Positions 33,206-41,833 of a stretch of 64,000 nucleotides of DNA are shown here, one piece after another. Location of the stretch: the NCBI GenBank assembly GCA_021824175.1, contig JAKALP010000009.1:172338-236337 (forward strand), given 5' to 3'. The stretch comes from Deltaproteobacteria bacterium (GTDB taxonomy: Bacteria > Desulfobacterota > Desulfobacteria > Desulfobacterales > Desulfosarcinaceae). The notes under the pieces are model-generated. The model saw nothing but the letters and a program-made list of their open reading frames with translations. It did no database searches and had not been told where the DNA came from. Position numbers and translations under genes: made by a program. The first letter of the stretch is position 1. Every line of letters begins with the position of its first letter.

Positions 33206-34915
33206 ATGGATACCAACACCATCTACACCAGTAAACCTTGGTTGAAATTCTACCCCCCGGATGTTCCCGCCACCGTTGACGTGCCCCTGATCAGCGTGCC
33301 GGAGATGCTGGACCAAACCGCCGCCAAATTTAAAAACAATACGGCCCTGATCTTCTACGGCAAGAAGATCACGTACGGCGAATTATTAACGCTGATCAAC
33401 CGCTGCGCCACGGGCCTGGCTGCCATGGGCGTGAAAAAGGGCGATACCGTGGCCCTGTATCTGCTTAACTCGCCCCAATTCATCATCAGCTATTTCGGCG
33501 CTTTGAAAGCCGGGGCCAAGGTCACCCCCGTTAGCCCGGTCTACACCAGCCAGGAGGTGCGCCATCAGCTCCAGGACAGCGAAGCCAAAACCATCATCTG
33601 TGAAAATATGCTGTTTACCAACGTCGAGCGCACCGGCGCCAAGCTGGACAATATCATTCTCTCAGACCTTGGCGATTTTCTCCCCTGGCTCAAACGCGCC
33701 TTTGCCAAAAAGATGATCAGCAAAGCTTACCAGGGCTTGAAACCGCCCACGGCCCAAGAGATCAAAAGCATGGGGCTGCATGTCTTCAAAGAGTTTATTC
33801 AAGCCCATCCACCCAATCCTCCCGCCATTACCTTTGATCCCAAAAACGATATCGCGGCCCTGCCTTACACGGGCGGCACCACTGGCTTGCCCAAAGCCGC
33901 CATGCTAACCCACTACAACATGTCGGCGATCTGCGCCCAGGCCCGGGCCTGGTGGCCCTTTGTCCAGGACGGCAAGGAAACCATCATCGCTTTTCTTCCC
34001 CTGTTCCATATTTACGGCCAAGCAGTACTGATGTTAGCCGGTTTGACCAGGGGCCAGCGCCTGGTGCTCTTTACTACTCCCGATCTGGAAGAGATCATCA
34101 ACGCCGTCGAGCGTTACGAGGCCTCAGCCTTTTTCGGCGTGCCGACCCTTTACGAATTTCTCAAGGAGTATGACAAGACCGACCGCGTCAACTGGAAGCG
34201 TTTGCAGCTCATCGTCTGCGGCGCCGACACATTGCACGACACCACCTGTGAAGGGTGGCAGCGGCGCACCGGCACTCAGATCGTGGAGGGTTTCGGCATG
34301 ACCGAGTGCACGGCGGTCAGCCACGGTAATCCCATCGAGCGTCCCAAAAAAGGATCGTTCGGCATTCCCCTGCCCAACATCGATGCGGCCGTGGCGGACA
34401 TGGATACGCTCACCTTCAAGCCCATTGGCGAAGAAGGGGAATTACTGCTCAGCGGTCCCAATGTGATGCAAGGCTACTGGAAGAGGCCCGACGCCAACCA
34501 GGAAACTTTCGTGGAGATCGCCGGCAAGCGCTGGATGCGCACCGGCGATCTGGTGCGCATGGATGAAGAAGGCTACTTTTACTTCTTTGACCGCAAGCGC
34601 GACCTGATTAAGCACAAAGGCTATTCAGTCTTTGCCCGCCACGTGGAAGAAGTATTGTACCTGCATCCCCAGGTCAAAGCCGCGGGGGTGGTGGGCGTGC
34701 CTGATCCCAAGGTCGGCCAGATCATCAAAGCCTACGTGGTGCTGCAAAGCGAAGCCCGGGGCAAAGTCTCCGAAGAAGAGATCATCGAATTCTGCCGGCA
34801 AAATTTAGCCCACTACAAAGTGCCGGGGATAATTGAATTCCGAGGAGAACTTCCCAAAACCGATGTGGGTAAAGTTTCCCGCCGTGAACTGCGCGATGAG
34901 GCCGAGGAGATTTGA
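33206..34915 (+). CDS. Acyl-CoA ligase (AMP-forming)
   Basis: This 569-residue ANL-superfamily enzyme would activate a carboxylic acid with ATP and CoA. It has the P-loop-like motif YTGGTTGLPKAAML near residue 216, EGFGMTECTA near 365, the hinge region RTGDLVRMDEEGYFYFFDRKRD, and the C-terminal catalytic Lys region PKTDVGKVSRREL. It sits inside the transporter operon between the LivM and LivG genes; its stop is 1 bp before the LivG start. That arrangement suggests trapping of the imported acid as a CoA ester. The sequence resembles medium/long-chain and aromatic ligases alike, so the substrate is open. Confidence 0.92.
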   Translation: MDTNTIYTSKPWLKFYPPDVPATVDVPLISVPEMLDQTAAKFKNNTALIFYGKKITYGELLTLINRCATGLAAMGVKKGDTVALYLLNSPQFIISYFGALKAGAKVTPVSPVYTSQEVRHQLQDSEAKTIICENMLFTNVERTGAKLDNIILSDLGDFLPWLKRAFAKKMISKAYQGLKPPTAQEIKSMGLHVFKEFIQAHPPNPPAITFDPKNDIAALPYTGGTTGLPKAAMLTHYNMSAICAQARAWWPFVQDGKETIIAFLPLFHIYGQAVLMLAGLTRGQRLVLFTTPDLEEIINAVERYEASAFFGVPTLYEFLKEYDKTDRVNWKRLQLIVCGADTLHDTTCEGWQRRTGTQIVEGFGMTECTAVSHGNPIERPKKGSFGIPLPNIDAAVADMDTLTFKPIGEEGELLLSGPNVMQGYWKRPDANQETFVEIAGKRWMRTGDLVRMDEEGYFYFFDRKRDLIKHKGYSVFARHVEEVLYLHPQVKAAGVVGVPDPKVGQIIKAYVVLQSEARGKVSEEEIIEFCRQNLAHYKVPGIIEFRGELPKTDVGKVSRRELRDEAEEI

Positions 34916-34916
34916 T

Positions 34917-35684
34917 ATGGCGTTGCCGTTTCTGGAAGTATCGAACCTGAAAAAGGGCTTCGGCGGTCTGATGGCCACCAACAATGTCAGCTTCAATGTG
35001 GCCCGGGATGAAATCATCGGCCTGATCGGCCCCAATGGCGCTGGGAAGACGACTTTGCTGCGTTTAATCACCGGCATTCTGAAACCCGATAGCGGCAACA
35101 TCAAGTTCAGAGGCAAAGACATTACCCGCATGAAAGTGTGGGATATCGTCAATCTGGGCATTGCCGGCACCTTTCAAAACATGCGGCCCTTCCGGCGGCT
35201 GCCCATCATCGCCAACGTGATGGTCTCGTGCCTGAGCCCCAGGGCGCTGAAGACCGGCGAGTGGGTCAAGCGCATCGAGGCCAAAGCCCTGGATGCCCTG
35301 GAGTTCGCTGGCATCTCCGACATGGCGCTGGAAAAGGCATCCACCCTTTCCCAGGGTGATCTCAAGCGCCTGGAGGTAGCCCGCGCCATTGCCACGGACC
35401 CCGAATTGCTGCTGCTGGACGAGCCTTTCGGCGGCTTGAGCCCGGCCGAAACCGATCTGATGGCCAAATCCATCAAGCGGCTGCACAAAGGCGGACGCTT
35501 TGGCCGCCTGCACAGCGAAGGGCCGGCCATGATCATCATCGAACACAAACTGCAAGCCCTGATGAAGATCGTGGACCGCGTCATCGTGCTCAACTACGGC
35601 GAAGTGGTGGCGCAATGCTCTCCGGAAGAAGTCGTCAAACATCCAGCCGTAATCGAATGCTATCTGGGCAAAGGAGAAATCTAA
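34917..35684 (+). CDS. ABC transporter ATPase, LivG type
   Basis: This 255-residue ATP-binding subunit has Walker A GPNGAGKTT, the signature-like LSQGDLKRLEVARA and Walker B LLLLDEPFGGL. One residue of the usual LSGGQ signature differs (SQGDLK). A GRFGRLHSEGPAMIIIEHK segment replaces the usual spacing after the D-loop, about 10 residues longer than typical. The start at 34917 comes 1 bp after the ligase stop; earlier in-frame codons fall inside the ligase gene. Confidence 0.92.
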   Translation: MALPFLEVSNLKKGFGGLMATNNVSFNVARDEIIGLIGPNGAGKTTLLRLITGILKPDSGNIKFRGKDITRMKVWDIVNLGIAGTFQNMRPFRRLPIIANVMVSCLSPRALKTGEWVKRIEAKALDALEFAGISDMALEKASTLSQGDLKRLEVARAIATDPELLLLDEPFGGLSPAETDLMAKSIKRLHKGGRFGRLHSEGPAMIIIEHKLQALMKIVDRVIVLNYGEVVAQCSPEEVVKHPAVIECYLGKGEI

Positions 35685-35686
35685 CG

Positions 35687-36430
<744 letters not shown>

Positions 36431-36447
36431 GAAGAATATCTATTCGT

Positions 36448-36577
36448 ATGCCCGTTAGCGGGCTCACGGGCAAACCCCGCCAAAAAACGGCGGGATCAAA
36501 CATCTGATTGATTAAATTAAGGTGTTTGACGAGCCAACGGGCAAACGGGTTCACGGGCAAACGGGCTCACGCGCTAA
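36448..36577. repeat. Facing octamer arrays (AACGGGCC family) with conserved core
   Basis: The left array 36448-36475 (GCCCGTTA, GGGCTCAC words) is followed by a small hairpin 36476-36494 (CCCGCC, loop AAAAAAC, GGCGGG). A conserved core 36495-36530 follows, related to those at 13371 and 49860, then the right array 36531-36577 (AACGGGCA, AACGGGTT, CACGGGCA words). It lies between the convergent LivF and HD-domain genes. Confidence 0.75.
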
Positions 36578-37119
36578 CCCATCCGCCCCTCCAACTCATC
36601 CGGAGCAAAAGAGAGATAGGAAAAAAGCCGCGTTTCCAAATTGGTGGTATGCTCCCAGACCGCCATGAGCCACTGGCGGTGAACCTCGTTCTTGGCGTAG
36701 CGATGCATGATGTACTCCATGCGGTCGTCCAAGGAAACCACCTTGTCGTGCAATACCCGTTTATCGGCATAGTTGACGATTTCAGCTTCGGCGGGAGGTT
36801 CGCCCTCGGCGTAACGATCCAGAATCACATGCTGGCGCACGATGTGGCCCACTTCAGGAAATCCCAGGCTGGTCAGATATTCGCCGCCGGTCTTGGAATG
36901 ATTTTCGCCCGTATTGAAACTGCGCGGTTTGGTGATGTCGTGCAACAGGGCCGAGGCAAACACCAGCGGCCGGTTGAGGGACACGCCGGCGGCCATCAAT
37001 TGATCGGTGAGCAGCAGCGCCACCCGGCACACCAGCTCGGAATGGGCCTGGATGTGGCCCGGCATCTGCATCACCGCCAGTATCTCCAAGCACTCTTTTT
37101 TTTCAGGAATGCGCACCAT
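36574..37119 (-). CDS. HD-domain phosphohydrolase
   Basis: This 181-residue cytoplasmic protein has the HD-domain signature: His in HSELVCRVALL, the metal-binding pair in FASALLHDITKPRSF, and a further His/Asp set in RQHVILDRY and EIVNYADKRV. Such small HD proteins hydrolyse nucleotides or phosphorylated intermediates; the substrate is not predictable. It stands alone on the minus strand between the transporter operon and the second hydrogenase. Its 3' end touches the repeat array. Confidence 0.85.
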   Translation of the reverse strand: MVRIPEKKECLEILAVMQMPGHIQAHSELVCRVALLLTDQLMAAGVSLNRPLVFASALLHDITKPRSFNTGENHSKTGGEYLTSLGFPEVGHIVRQHVILDRYAEGEPPAEAEIVNYADKRVLHDKVVSLDDRMEYIMHRYAKNEVHRQWLMAVWEHTTNLETRLFSYLSFAPDELEGRMG

Positions 37120-37467
37120 TTTCTCCCGGCATTTGACGTTGGATCAAACGGTAACATCGAAATTAAGATACCAAAGAAATAAGCAAAGTTAAATCCAAGA
37201 ATACGATCAAATGGGTTGTGACAGGTGGCTTAATAGTAACTTTTATCATTGACAATGAAGATTGCTGCTGGCAATCTCTACTATAAGAGTAAGAATGCCT
37301 TCTTCGCCTATCAATCGGTCACCAGATTGCGGGCGTCGATTCGCCTCCCCCTCCTCCGTATCACAAGTCTTTTAATAATTTATGTTGGTTTGGCATTTAC
37401 ATGCCAACAACAGCCGGTGCTGTGGGCTGCAAGCCCTACAGACCGGCCAACGCTAAGGAGGACCTGC

Positions 37468-38379
37468 ATGGGAATAAGTCGGCGAGCGTTTTTGAAGTAT
37501 TGCATTGGCTCATCCGCGCTATTGGGCCTGGACGCCCTGGCCGTGGGCAAGCTTTCCAGAGTGCTGGCGGGCACTGAACAAATGGCCACCGTGATCTGGC
37601 TGGAGGGGGCGGGCTGTTCGGGTTGCACCATTTCTTTGACCAACCTGATCAGCGCCACCTCCGATGGCGGCCCCCAGGATGTGGAGGATTTGCTGGTCAA
37701 CTACATCAATCTGTCCTTTGCCAAGACGTTGATGTCGGCGGCCGGCGACCAGGCCGTGGCCAATCTGCGCGCGGCCCAGGCTTCGGGCAATTATATCCTG
37801 GTGGTCGAAGGTGGCATCCCCCTGGCCTTTAATGGCATGGCCTGCACGGTAGGCACCGAAAACGGCAGCGACATTACCATGGAAGAGATGGTGCAGGATC
37901 TGGCCGGCACAGCCAAAGCCGTGGTGTGCGTGGGCGCGTGCGCCAGTTTCGGCGGTATCCCACGCTCCGGCCCCAACCCCGGCAATGTCCAAACGGTCAG
38001 GGAGGTCACGGGCATCAGCACCGTGAACATTCCGGGTTGTCCGCCCCATCCGGACTGGATCGCCGGCACCTTGGCGTCAGTGTTATGCGGTTCCATGCCG
38101 GCCGTGGATGCCAATGGACGGCCCACGGCTTTCTTCGGCACATCGGTACACAACAACTGCCCCAAGCGGCCGCTCTATAATCTGAGCCATTTCGCCACCA
38201 CCTTTGGCCAGGAGGGCCGCTGCCTGCGCAACCTGGGCTGCCGCGGGCCTGAAACCGGCGCCGATTGCGCCCTGCGGGGCTGGAACAACGGCTTTAACTA
38301 CTGCATGCAATCCAACGGCAATTGCATCGGCTGCACGGAGAGTGATTATCCGAGAAGCAAACTGGTCACGCGGCCATAA
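37468..38379 (+). CDS. [NiFe] hydrogenase small subunit, second enzyme
   Basis: This 303-residue electron-transfer subunit has a Tat signal (ISRRAFLKYCIG) at the N-terminus. The start at 37468 follows TAAGGAGGACCTGC, and the ATG at 37249 is rejected. Cluster ligands appear in CSGC at 50-53, GACASFGGIP, PGCPPHPDW, HNNCPKRP, GCRGPETGADC and CMQSNGNCIGC. It ends without a membrane anchor. It is 167 bp upstream of its large subunit. It resembles the periplasmic uptake hydrogenases of sulfate reducers and is a diverged paralogue of the protein at 1809. Confidence 0.94.
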   Translation: MGISRRAFLKYCIGSSALLGLDALAVGKLSRVLAGTEQMATVIWLEGAGCSGCTISLTNLISATSDGGPQDVEDLLVNYINLSFAKTLMSAAGDQAVANLRAAQASGNYILVVEGGIPLAFNGMACTVGTENGSDITMEEMVQDLAGTAKAVVCVGACASFGGIPRSGPNPGNVQTVREVTGISTVNIPGCPPHPDWIAGTLASVLCGSMPAVDANGRPTAFFGTSVHNNCPKRPLYNLSHFATTFGQEGRCLRNLGCRGPETGADCALRGWNNGFNYCMQSNGNCIGCTESDYPRSKLVTRP

Positions 38380-38449
38380 GGAGTAATTTGTGGCGTGTAC
38401 TTGGCCGGAGTTTTTAACGCAAGGCCCCAGGTGGAATTAATAAAGCAAA

Positions 38450-38535
38450 TTATCTCGCATAAAGGCACCAAGGCAAAAAGAAGAATAAGCCATCTTCGCG
38501 ACTTTGCGGCTTAGCGCGAGAATATAATCCAAAAA
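38450..38535. repeat. Inverted word arrays between hydrogenase genes
   Basis: TCTCGCATAAAGGCACC and the region CGACTTTGCGGCTTAGCGCG form an imperfect inverted pair. The words resemble those at 41.78 kb (CTTTGTGCCTTAGTGCC). It is another vocabulary of the facing-array type seen in other gaps, here inside an operon. Confidence 0.5.
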
Positions 38536-38546
38536 GGAAATCCAAT

Positions 38547-39959
38547 ATGGCAACCATCACTGTAGTTGATCCCGTGTCGCGCATTGAAGGACACATGAAG
38601 ATCACCATTGAAATAGACCAAGGAAAGATCACCGATGCCAAGGTCAGCGGCACCTTGTTCCGCGGATTTGAAAATATTCTGACCGGCCGCGTGCCTGACG
38701 ATGCTCCGCTGCTCACCCAGCGCATCTGCGGCGTGTGCCCTGTCTCCCATGGCATCGCCTCCACCGCGGCCATCGAAAAAGTGGCCGGATTTACCCAATC
38801 CACCAATGCCCGGGTGCTACGCAATCTGATTCTGGGCGCCAATTTCATTCAATCCCATATTTTGCATTTTTACCTGCTGTGCGCCGTGGATTTCGCGGCC
38901 GGCCCGGCCTCCACGCCCTGGACGTCGGCCTGGAACGTGGATATCCGCTCCGGCGCCAGTTCGATCATGTCCCACTTCGGCGCGGCTATCGACGCCCGGC
39001 GCAAGGCCCATGAGATGGGCGCCATCTTCGCCGGCAAGCTGCCCCACGTGAGTTCCTTTGTGCCCGGCGGCGTAACCGCCGATATCACCTCGGCCAAGAT
39101 CAGCAGCTACCAGAGTCTACTGAATGAACTCAAAACATTCATCAACAATACTTACATTCCCGATGTCCAGACTCTGGCCAACGCCTATAACGATTACTAC
39201 AGCGTCGGTGTGGGTCCAAAGAACCTGATGTGCTTCGGCGTGTTCGACCAAAGCAACGGCAGCAAACTGTTCGGTTCCGGCTATATGGCCGGCGGCACCG
39301 GCAGCGCCGCCACGTTGAATACGGCCAACATCACCGAGCATGTGACCTACTCCTGGTACCAGAGCGCCAGCCCCGCCAATCCAGCCTCGGGCACCACCAC
39401 CGCGCAGTATCCCAAGACCAACGCCTACTCCTGGCTCAAGGCCCCGCGCTACAGCGGCAGCCCGGTGGAGTGCGGCCCGCTGGCCCGCATGAAGATCAGC
39501 GGCCGCTACACCGGCGGCGTCTCGGCCATGGACCGCCACATGGCCCGGGCCCAGGAAGCCAAAGTGGTGGCCGACGCCTTGACCACATGGCTGGGAGAGA
39601 TCAGCAGCGGCACGGGCTACAGCAGTTCATATGCCCAACGCACTGGCTCGGGCGAAGGTTTGGTCGAAGCACCCCGAGGCGCCCTGGGCCACTGGATCAA
39701 CATTGCTTCCAACGGCACCATCGGCCGTTACCAGGTGATCACGCCCACCTGTTGGAATGCTTCTCCCAAGGATGACAGCGGGGTGCGCGGGCCCATCGAG
39801 CAAGCCCTGATCGGCACGCCCATCACCGATGCCAAACGCCCCATCGAGGCCCTGCGGGTGATTCACTCCTTTGATCCCTGTCTGGCCTGCGCGGTGCACG
39901 TGATGCGGCCCAGCGGCGAAACTCTGACCGTTATCCAGCAAGGGGGGCTGTGCGGTTGA
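38547..39959 (+). CDS. [NiFe] hydrogenase large subunit with cleavable tail, second enzyme
   Basis: This 470-residue catalytic subunit has the L1 motif RICGVCPVSHGIAS (Cys61, Cys64) and the L2 motif DPCLACAVH (443-451), followed by a 19-residue tail starting VMRPSGE. The tail should be removed by the protease encoded next, which overlaps this gene. This contrasts with the first hydrogenase, which has no tail. A Gly/Ala/Thr-rich insertion near residues 245-290 (YMAGGTGSAATLN region) is unlike its paralogue. H2 uptake in the periplasm is the likely role. Confidence 0.95.
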   Translation: MATITVVDPVSRIEGHMKITIEIDQGKITDAKVSGTLFRGFENILTGRVPDDAPLLTQRICGVCPVSHGIASTAAIEKVAGFTQSTNARVLRNLILGANFIQSHILHFYLLCAVDFAAGPASTPWTSAWNVDIRSGASSIMSHFGAAIDARRKAHEMGAIFAGKLPHVSSFVPGGVTADITSAKISSYQSLLNELKTFINNTYIPDVQTLANAYNDYYSVGVGPKNLMCFGVFDQSNGSKLFGSGYMAGGTGSAATLNTANITEHVTYSWYQSASPANPASGTTTAQYPKTNAYSWLKAPRYSGSPVECGPLARMKISGRYTGGVSAMDRHMARAQEAKVVADALTTWLGEISSGTGYSSSYAQRTGSGEGLVEAPRGALGHWINIASNGTIGRYQVITPTCWNASPKDDSGVRGPIEQALIGTPITDAKRPIEALRVIHSFDPCLACAVHVMRPSGETLTVIQQGGLCG

Positions 39960-40402
39960 AACGGACACTGATCATGGGGATCGGCAATTTACTGCTCTCG
40001 GATGACGGCCTGGGCGTGCATGCGGCCAAAGCATTGTCCGCCAAGCCATTGCCGGCGTATGTGCAGGTGCTGGATGTGGGCACAGCCTTTCTGGATGCCT
40101 TGCCTTTTCTGGAAGATGCGGAACGGATCATCATCATCGACGCTTTCCAGGCCAAGGGCCGGCCGGGCACGTTGTACTCCTTGCGTCTGGAACAGTGCGC
40201 CCCCAAACCCATGCACGGGCTGCATGATTTCGACATCTTCGGCATGCTGGCCATGGCCAAAAATCCCAATCCCGTGCAGGTGTGGGTTCTGGGCATTGAG
40301 CCGGCGCGCATCGGTTGGGGCCTTGAACTTTCCCCCCAAGTGTCCAAAGCACTGCCGGCCTTGCTGCAGGCCGTTTATGAAAAAATTGAGACCATGACGT
40401 AG
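39950..40402 (+). CDS. Hydrogenase maturation protease (HyaD/HybD family, GTG start)
   Basis: This 150-residue endopeptidase should trim the C-terminal tail of the preceding large subunit once nickel is in place. The N-terminal GIGNLLLSDDGLGVHAA has the conserved acidic residue that senses nickel. A second acid lies in DVGTAFLDALPFL and a His in PMHGLHDFD. The GTG at 39950 overlaps the large-subunit stop by 10 nt and follows AGGGGGG, so translation is coupled. Confidence 0.92.
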   Translation: MRLKRTLIMGIGNLLLSDDGLGVHAAKALSAKPLPAYVQVLDVGTAFLDALPFLEDAERIIIIDAFQAKGRPGTLYSLRLEQCAPKPMHGLHDFDIFGMLAMAKNPNPVQVWVLGIEPARIGWGLELSPQVSKALPALLQAVYEKIETMT

Positions 40403-40444
40403 TCATAAAATAGAATAGCGCTCTTAAGATGGAGGAGTCTTGAT

Positions 40445-41542
40445 ATGAAACAAACATTGTTAATACTTCTGTTCGTGATGGCGGCCTTGCTGGGGATATC
40501 CGCCTTGGCGGCCCACCCCGCATTGGCCGCCTGCCAGCAATACACGGCCACCAACGGCGCCCATGTGACCGCCGGCCGGGCCTACACCCAGAGTTCCGGC
40601 AGCGGCTGTAATGCGGTGACCACCTACTACGCCAAAGGCTCCAATGAAAATCTGGGGACTTCGGGCACCACCTCCACCACCCTCTTTACCAATGACAACG
40701 GGACCACCTACCGTGTCGGCTCGTGTCCCACCACCATGGACGCCGACGGTGACGGCTATCCCAGCACCACGGACTGCAACGACAACAACGCCTCGATCCA
40801 CCCTGGCGCCACCGAAATCTGCGGTGACGGCATTGACCAGGATTGCAGCGGCGCGGATCTGCCCTGCAGCGGCGGCACCTGCCAGCAGTCCAGCGCCACC
40901 AACGACGCCCATGTGAGCGCCGGCCGGGCCTACACCCAAAGCTCGGGAAGCGGCTGCAACGCAACCACCACTTATTATGCCAAGGGCTCGGCGGAGAACA
41001 TGGGCACTTCAGGCACCACTTCCACCACCCTTTACACCACCGACGGCGGTACCACCTACCACATCGGTTCCTGCCCAACGACCACCGATGCCGACGGGGA
41101 CGGCTATCCCAGCACCATTGACTGCAATGACCACAACGCCTCGATTCATCCCGGCGCCACCGAAATCTGCGGTGACGGTATAGACCAGGATTGCAATGGC
41201 TCGGATCTGGCCTGCGGCGGCGGCACGGACAACGACGGCGACGGTTATCCCAGCAGCACCGACTGCAATGACAACAACCCCAATATCCACCCCAACGCCG
41301 TTGATTTCTGCGGGGACGGCATTGATCAAAATTGCGATGGCAAAGACAGCGCCTGCCTGCCGGTGCCCTCGTGCATCTCCAACCTGAGCAATTGGAAGCT
41401 CAAATATGCCCCGGCCAACGCCAATTGCACCTCCTGTCATACGCGCTGCACGCCCGGCGGCTCTTCGGGACGGCACAGCTGTACCGAGGGCAGCACCTGG
41501 ATGTCTACGAGCTGCTCTTCGTGCCACCGGACAGTGCATTAG
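40445..41542 (+). CDS. Secreted MopE-like metal-binding protein with two C-terminal heme c motifs
   Basis: This 365-residue protein has a signal peptide cut near ALAAC (about residue 29). Two repeated modules of about 75 residues follow (ATNGAHVTAGRAYTQ and ATNDAHVSAGRAYTQ), resembling the small binding modules of secreted depolymerases. Three MopE-type repeats (DADGDGYPSTTDCNDNN, IHPGATEICGDGIDQDC) should bind calcium or copper. The C-terminus carries CTSCH at 328-332 and CSSCH at 357-361, both CxxCH heme sites, plus three more cysteines. It follows the hydrogenase protease gene by 42 bp and is probably a redox or surface partner of hydrogenase 2. I do not know a described protein with this combination. 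Confidence 0.8.
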   Translation: MKQTLLILLFVMAALLGISALAAHPALAACQQYTATNGAHVTAGRAYTQSSGSGCNAVTTYYAKGSNENLGTSGTTSTTLFTNDNGTTYRVGSCPTTMDADGDGYPSTTDCNDNNASIHPGATEICGDGIDQDCSGADLPCSGGTCQQSSATNDAHVSAGRAYTQSSGSGCNATTTYYAKGSAENMGTSGTTSTTLYTTDGGTTYHIGSCPTTTDADGDGYPSTIDCNDHNASIHPGATEICGDGIDQDCNGSDLACGGGTDNDGDGYPSSTDCNDNNPNIHPNAVDFCGDGIDQNCDGKDSACLPVPSCISNLSNWKLKYAPANANCTSCHTRCTPGGSSGRHSCTEGSTWMSTSCSSCHRTVH

Positions 41543-41640
41543 GGGGAGAATCTATCAGGTTGAAGGTATAAGGTAGAAGGGTAGGGCAGAAGGCAGATGC
41601 CTTCAGCCACCTGAATGCAACTCAAGGAAGAGGAAAGGGT

Positions 41641-41672
41641 CGATATCGTGGACGATATCGGCCCTCTTTTTT
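41641..41672 (+). terminator. Intrinsic terminator after hydrogenase operon 2
   Basis: The stem CGATATCG, loop TGGA, CGATATCG at 41641-41660 is followed by GCCCTCTTTTTTC. It separates the hydrogenase/heme operon from the sucA promoter. Confidence 0.65.
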
Positions 41673-41717
41673 CAACGGCGCAATCTTACGCCATCAATCT
41701 TGCGCCTTTCTTAGCAT

Positions 41718-41746
41718 TTGACACCCCACCGCCTTTTCCTTATCAT
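41718..41746 (+). promoter_or_regulatory. Sigma-70 promoter for sucA
   Basis: TTGACA at 41718-41723 and TATCAT at 41741-41746 are separated by exactly 17 bp. Transcription would start near 41753. The leader then contains an imperfect hairpin (GGCAAAGAA pairing with TTCTTTGTGCC) at about 41772-41801. Confidence 0.75.
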
Positions 41747-41833
41747 CTCTCATAGTTGTTCTCAGAGGCGAGGCAAAGAAGACCATCTATTCTTTGTGCC
41801 TTAGTGCCTTTGCCCCTAATCCCACCAACCCCT

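Noticed and set aside
36508..37182. 224-codon plus-strand frame
   Set aside because: It overlaps the HD-domain gene on the other strand, where HD motifs and length fit a family; the plus frame begins in a repeat array.
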